Positions 6,271 through 8,709 of a DNA stretch of 8,709 bases are shown here, in pieces (position 1 is the first letter of the stretch; each line of letters begins with the position of its first letter). Source of the DNA: Gammaproteobacteria bacterium (GTDB lineage: Bacteria; Gemmatimonadota; Gemmatimonadetes; Longimicrobiales; Gaopeijiaceae); the NCBI GenBank assembly GCA_024638345.1, contig JAHEKL010000012.1:14520-23228 (forward strand). Reading direction: 5' to 3'. The notes under the pieces are model-generated. The model saw only the letters and a program-made list of their open reading frames with translations, did no database searches and was not told where the DNA came from. Position numbers and translations under genes: made by a program.

Positions 6271-6549
6271 ATGGAAAACTGGATCGGGATCGGAGTTTGG
6301 ATCGTCTTGGGAGCGGTGGTTGGCCTGGTGATGAAGGCGATGGTCAAAGTTCCGTCGACACAGCCCGGCCACACCACGATTCTCGTCGTGCTCGGGTGCT
6401 TTGCGGGAGTCGTAGGCGGGATGCTCGGGGTCGGCATCCTCGAGTTCACCGAGCCTCGTTCCATGAGCGCTGGGGGAATGATCGGCGCGCTCTTCCTCAG
6501 CGTCCTTTTGACGTGGACGTATCGCTGGGGGAGCAAGACCGTCGTCTGA
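6271..6549 (+). CDS. GlsB/YeaQ/YmgE-family (transglycosylase-associated) membrane protein, 92 aa
   Basis: A small inner-membrane protein with three predicted helices (about residues 5-24, 36-58 and 67-85). The glycine pattern fits the family: GAVVGLVMKAM in helix 1, a short PSTQPGHTT loop, VVLGCFAGVVGGMLG in helix 2, and AGGMIGALFLSVLLTWTYR in helix 3. The molecular function of this family is not established; members are often induced by stress. ATG 6271 begins exactly where the hydrophobic pattern starts; upstream AAGAAGAG is a weak, distant ribosome-binding sequence. Its TGA is followed with no gap by the GTG of the dipeptidase, implying one transcript and translational coupling. Length is normal for the family. 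Confidence 0.8.
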   Translation: MENWIGIGVWIVLGAVVGLVMKAMVKVPSTQPGHTTILVVLGCFAGVVGGMLGVGILEFTEPRSMSAGGMIGALFLSVLLTWTYRWGSKTVV

Positions 6550-7902
6550 GTGGCCCCCGACCCCGACGCGCGGATTCGAGAGCTCTTCGAGTTCCTCCGA
6601 ATTCCCTCGATCAGTGTTCGCTCGGAGCACACGGAGGATACACGACGCGCCGCCGAGTGGGTCGTGGGGGCTCTCGATCGAGCCGGGCTCGGCGGGAGCC
6701 TCGTGGAAACCGAGGGTCATCCCGTTGCCTTGGGCGAATGGCGCGGGGCCGGAAAGGATGCCCCCACCCTCCTCATCTACGGACATTACGACGTACAGCC
6801 TCCGGAACCGATCGAGCTCTGGACCTCTCCGCCCTTCGATCCGACCATCAGAGACAGTCGGATCTACGCGCGCGGGGCGGCAGACAACAAGGGTCAGCTC
6901 TTTCTGCACCTGAAGGCACTCGAAGAGGTCCTTTCGGCCCGAGCCACCCTCCCGGTGAACGTCGTGGTTCTGGCGGAAGGCGAAGAGGAGATCGCTTCGC
7001 CGAATCTGCTACCCTTCCTGGAGAGGCACAGGGATCGGCTGAACGCCGACGCCGTGTTGATCTCCGATTCGGCGATGTTCGGGCCCGGTCTACCCTGTCT
7101 GCTCCAATCACTCAGGGGCCTCGCCTACTTCGAGGTTCGAGTGAGGGGAACGTCTCAGGATCTTCACTCCGGGAGCTACGGGGGAGCTGTCGCCAACGCC
7201 GCGACGACGCTCGCACGCATGGTGGCCACCCTCCACGACGATCGCGGCCGGGTCGCCGTGCCCGGATTCTACGACCGGGTGTTGGACTGGGACGGGGACG
7301 TCCGTGATCGCGTGCGTGAGCTGCCGTTTCGTGAGACTGCGTTCTTCGAAGAGGCCGGTGCGCTGGGACCTAGCGGAGAGGTTGGGTACTCCACTCTCGA
7401 GCGATTATGGAGTCGGCCGACCTGTGAGGTGAACGGACTCCTCTCCGGCTACACAGGAGAGGGAGCAAAGACTGTGATTCCCGCGACCGCCATGGCGAAG
7501 GTGAGCTGTCGCCTCGTTCCGGATCAGGACCCAAGTGAAGTCGGCCGGTTGTTGCGAGCACATCTAGACCGCGTCGCGCCGGCCGACGTCCATGTCGAGC
7601 TCGACGAGTTGGCCGGAGGCCGACCCTGGCGGGCGGACCTCGAGGGCCCCTTCTTCGAGGCTGCGCGACGGGCGCTCCGCTCGGGGTTTGGAGTCGAGCC
7701 GATTCTCGTGGGTGAGGGAGCCTCGATCCCGATCGTGACCGAACTCGAGCGGCTCGTTGGGGCCCGTGCGGTGCTGATGGGATTCGCCCTTCCCGGAGCG
7801 AACATGCATGCGCCGGACGAGTGGTTTCCCGAGGCCCACGTGGGCCTCGGGATCAAGACCCTCGTTCGCTACTACGAGGAGCTCGAGCGCCTCTTGGCTT
7901 GA
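6550..7902 (+). CDS. M20-family metallo-dipeptidase (CNDP/PepV-like, 450 aa)
   Basis: A cytosolic two-zinc peptidase that cleaves dipeptides or related amides. Ligands are visible in order: His79 in YGHYDVQP with Asp81 assisting, bridging Asp112 in GAADNKG, the catalytic Glu146 and metal Glu147 in EGEEEIAS, Asp173 in ISDSAMF, and His420 in NMHAPDEW. The lid/dimerisation domain (about 185-310) contains DLHSGSYGGAVANAA with His206, which in CNDP-type enzymes reaches the partner's active site, and NGLLSGYTGEGAKTVIP. All key residues are intact and length is normal for M20 dipeptidases. The GTG start directly abuts the TGA of the GlsB-like gene, which suggests coupling; the G-rich stretch at 6525-6532 is distant for a Shine-Dalgarno sequence. 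It converges on trpE with a 21-base gap and no visible terminator. Exact substrate is unknown. Confidence 0.93.
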   Translation: MAPDPDARIRELFEFLRIPSISVRSEHTEDTRRAAEWVVGALDRAGLGGSLVETEGHPVALGEWRGAGKDAPTLLIYGHYDVQPPEPIELWTSPPFDPTIRDSRIYARGAADNKGQLFLHLKALEEVLSARATLPVNVVVLAEGEEEIASPNLLPFLERHRDRLNADAVLISDSAMFGPGLPCLLQSLRGLAYFEVRVRGTSQDLHSGSYGGAVANAATTLARMVATLHDDRGRVAVPGFYDRVLDWDGDVRDRVRELPFRETAFFEEAGALGPSGEVGYSTLERLWSRPTCEVNGLLSGYTGEGAKTVIPATAMAKVSCRLVPDQDPSEVGRLLRAHLDRVAPADVHVELDELAGGRPWRADLEGPFFEAARRALRSGFGVEPILVGEGASIPIVTELERLVGARAVLMGFALPGANMHAPDEWFPEAHVGLGIKTLVRYYEELERLLA

Positions 7903-7923
7903 GCGGCATAGTCCCTCCTCGCC

Positions 7924-8709
7924 TCAAGGCTCGGGGACGCCGGACCGAGTGTCCGCCGTGGCCGTGTCACCGACCATCACGCCAGCCCGAAGCAAGGCCC
8001 GGGCCTTGTTGAGAGTCTCCTCGTATTCGTTCCCCGGATCCGAGTCCGCCACGATCCCGGCTCCCGCTTGCACGAAGGCCCGCCCTTCGTGCACGACAAC
8101 CGTTCGGATCGCGATGGCGGTATCCATCGACATGCCGCCGTACCCAAGGTATCCAACCGCGCCTGCGTAGGGCCCCCGCCGAACTGGCTCGAGCTCCTCG
8201 ATGATCTCCATGGCTCGGATCTTCGGAGCACCGGAGACGGTACCGGCGGGAAAGCACGCCCGAAGCACGTCGATTGCGCCCAGCCCCACTTGTAGGTCTC
8301 CCTCCACCTGTGAGCAGAGGTGCATGACGTGCGAGTATCGCTCCACAGCCATCAGCTCGGGTACATGAACCGTGCCGTATCGAGCCACGCGACCGACGTC
8401 GTTTCTGCCGAGATCTACCAGCATCCGGTGCTCGGCGAGCTCCTTCTCGTCTGCCAGCAGATCGGCCGCGAGCGCTTCGTCTTCGGAAGCGTCTTGGCCA
8501 CGAGGGCGGGTACCCGCGATGGGTCGGACGGTGATCGTACCGTCTTCGACCCGGGCCAGGACTTCGGGCGATGAGCCGACGAGGCTGACTCCATCGAGCT
8601 CCATGAAGTAGAGGTACGGAGACGGGTTCAGGGAGCGCAGGGCCCGGTATAGCTCGAACGGCGATCCGCCCAATGACATGCTCAAGCGCTGGCTCAGCAC
8701 CACCTGGAA
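7924..8709 (-). CDS. trpE: Anthranilate synthase component I (C-terminal part; start lies beyond window)
   Basis: Converts chorismate (with ammonia from the TrpG glutaminase) to anthranilate, the first step of tryptophan synthesis. The frame is open to the window edge, beginning FQVVLSQR, so the ~261 residues are the C-terminal chorismate-binding half of a protein of about 480-520 residues. Hallmarks are PIAGTRPRG (Ala before Gly-Thr, as in TrpE, where PabB usually has Lys), ELAEHRMLVDLGRND, YSHVMHLCSQVEG, FPAGTVSGAPKIRAMEIIEELE, GAVGYLGYGG and VQAGAGIVADSDP, with the metal-binding Glu of the EYEETLNKA helix. The apparent GTG start at 8703 is an internal valine. The protein ends with a ~20-residue variable tail. 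TrpE is strongly favoured over PabB or isochorismate synthase. Neighbouring trp genes, if any, lie outside the window. Confidence 0.93.
   Translation of the reverse strand, partial: FQVVLSQRLSMSLGGSPFELYRALRSLNPSPYLYFMELDGVSLVGSSPEVLARVEDGTITVRPIAGTRPRGQDASEDEALAADLLADEKELAEHRMLVDLGRNDVGRVARYGTVHVPELMAVERYSHVMHLCSQVEGDLQVGLGAIDVLRACFPAGTVSGAPKIRAMEIIEELEPVRRGPYAGAVGYLGYGGMSMDTAIAIRTVVVHEGRAFVQAGAGIVADSDPGNEYEETLNKARALLRAGVMVGDTATADTRSGVPEP

Noticed and set aside
6130..6909. 259-residue minus-strand open frame
   Set aside because: Antisense to two recognised genes, with no hydrophobic or domain pattern.
6297..7307. 336-residue plus-strand open frame
   Set aside because: Overlaps the GlsB-like gene and the dipeptidase in another frame; very Arg/Gly-rich and without motifs, whereas the dipeptidase frame has all its metal ligands.
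1..8709. tRNA, rRNA, CRISPR array, insertion sequence or attachment site
   Set aside because: No cloverleaf, repeat-spacer pattern, transposase motif or flanking repeats seen on either strand by eye.

Overview
This GC-rich window looks like an ordinary bacterial chromosome segment. It has dense genes, ATG/GTG starts and no insertion sequences, phage genes, tRNA, rRNA or CRISPR array. The mix of a VLCAD-type acyl-CoA dehydrogenase, an ECF sigma factor without a recognisable anti-sigma factor, a PspA-like coiled-coil protein and an M20 dipeptidase suggests a free-living, aerobic, high-GC Gram-negative lineage. Gemmatimonadota or a neighbouring phylum is my guess, at low confidence, because no marker gene is present.

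Layout. Positions 1-894 (+) hold the C-terminal part of a MATE efflux transporter cut by the window edge. Positions 932-2818 (+) hold a 628-residue acyl-CoA dehydrogenase of the VLCAD/ACAD9-like type. A hairpin at 2823-2841 separates it from two convergent minus-strand genes. Read in their own direction, these are a protein with a C-terminal V4R-like (4-vinyl-reductase-like) domain (4544 to 3672), then a membrane-anchored GHKL/HisKA-type ATPase that lacks a visible phospho-acceptor histidine (3610 to 2855).

Divergent from this pair lies an ECF sigma factor (4741-5385, +). The roughly 200-base divergent intergenic region carries a good sigma-70-like promoter (4567-4595), a UNCG-type hairpin, and a strong intrinsic terminator (4650-4687) placed before the sigma gene. 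This is the layout of a terminated leader (attenuator) or of a small RNA of about 85 nt. After the sigma gene comes a second clear intrinsic terminator (5430-5460), then a PspA/IM30-like coiled-coil protein (5479-6129), a three-helix GlsB/YeaQ/YmgE-family membrane protein (6271-6549) and, immediately abutting it, an M20 dipeptidase (6550-7902). The window closes with a convergent minus-strand trpE fragment (7924 to beyond 8709).

How the genes may work together (inference). The centre of the window (V4R-like sensor, histidine-less ATPase, ECF sigma factor, PspA-like protein, GlsB-like protein) reads as a small envelope- or signal-stress module. The sensor/ATPase pair occupies the place where an anti-sigma factor would normally sit. 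The flanking MATE, acyl-CoA dehydrogenase, dipeptidase and TrpE genes are housekeeping or metabolic functions with no evident link to it.
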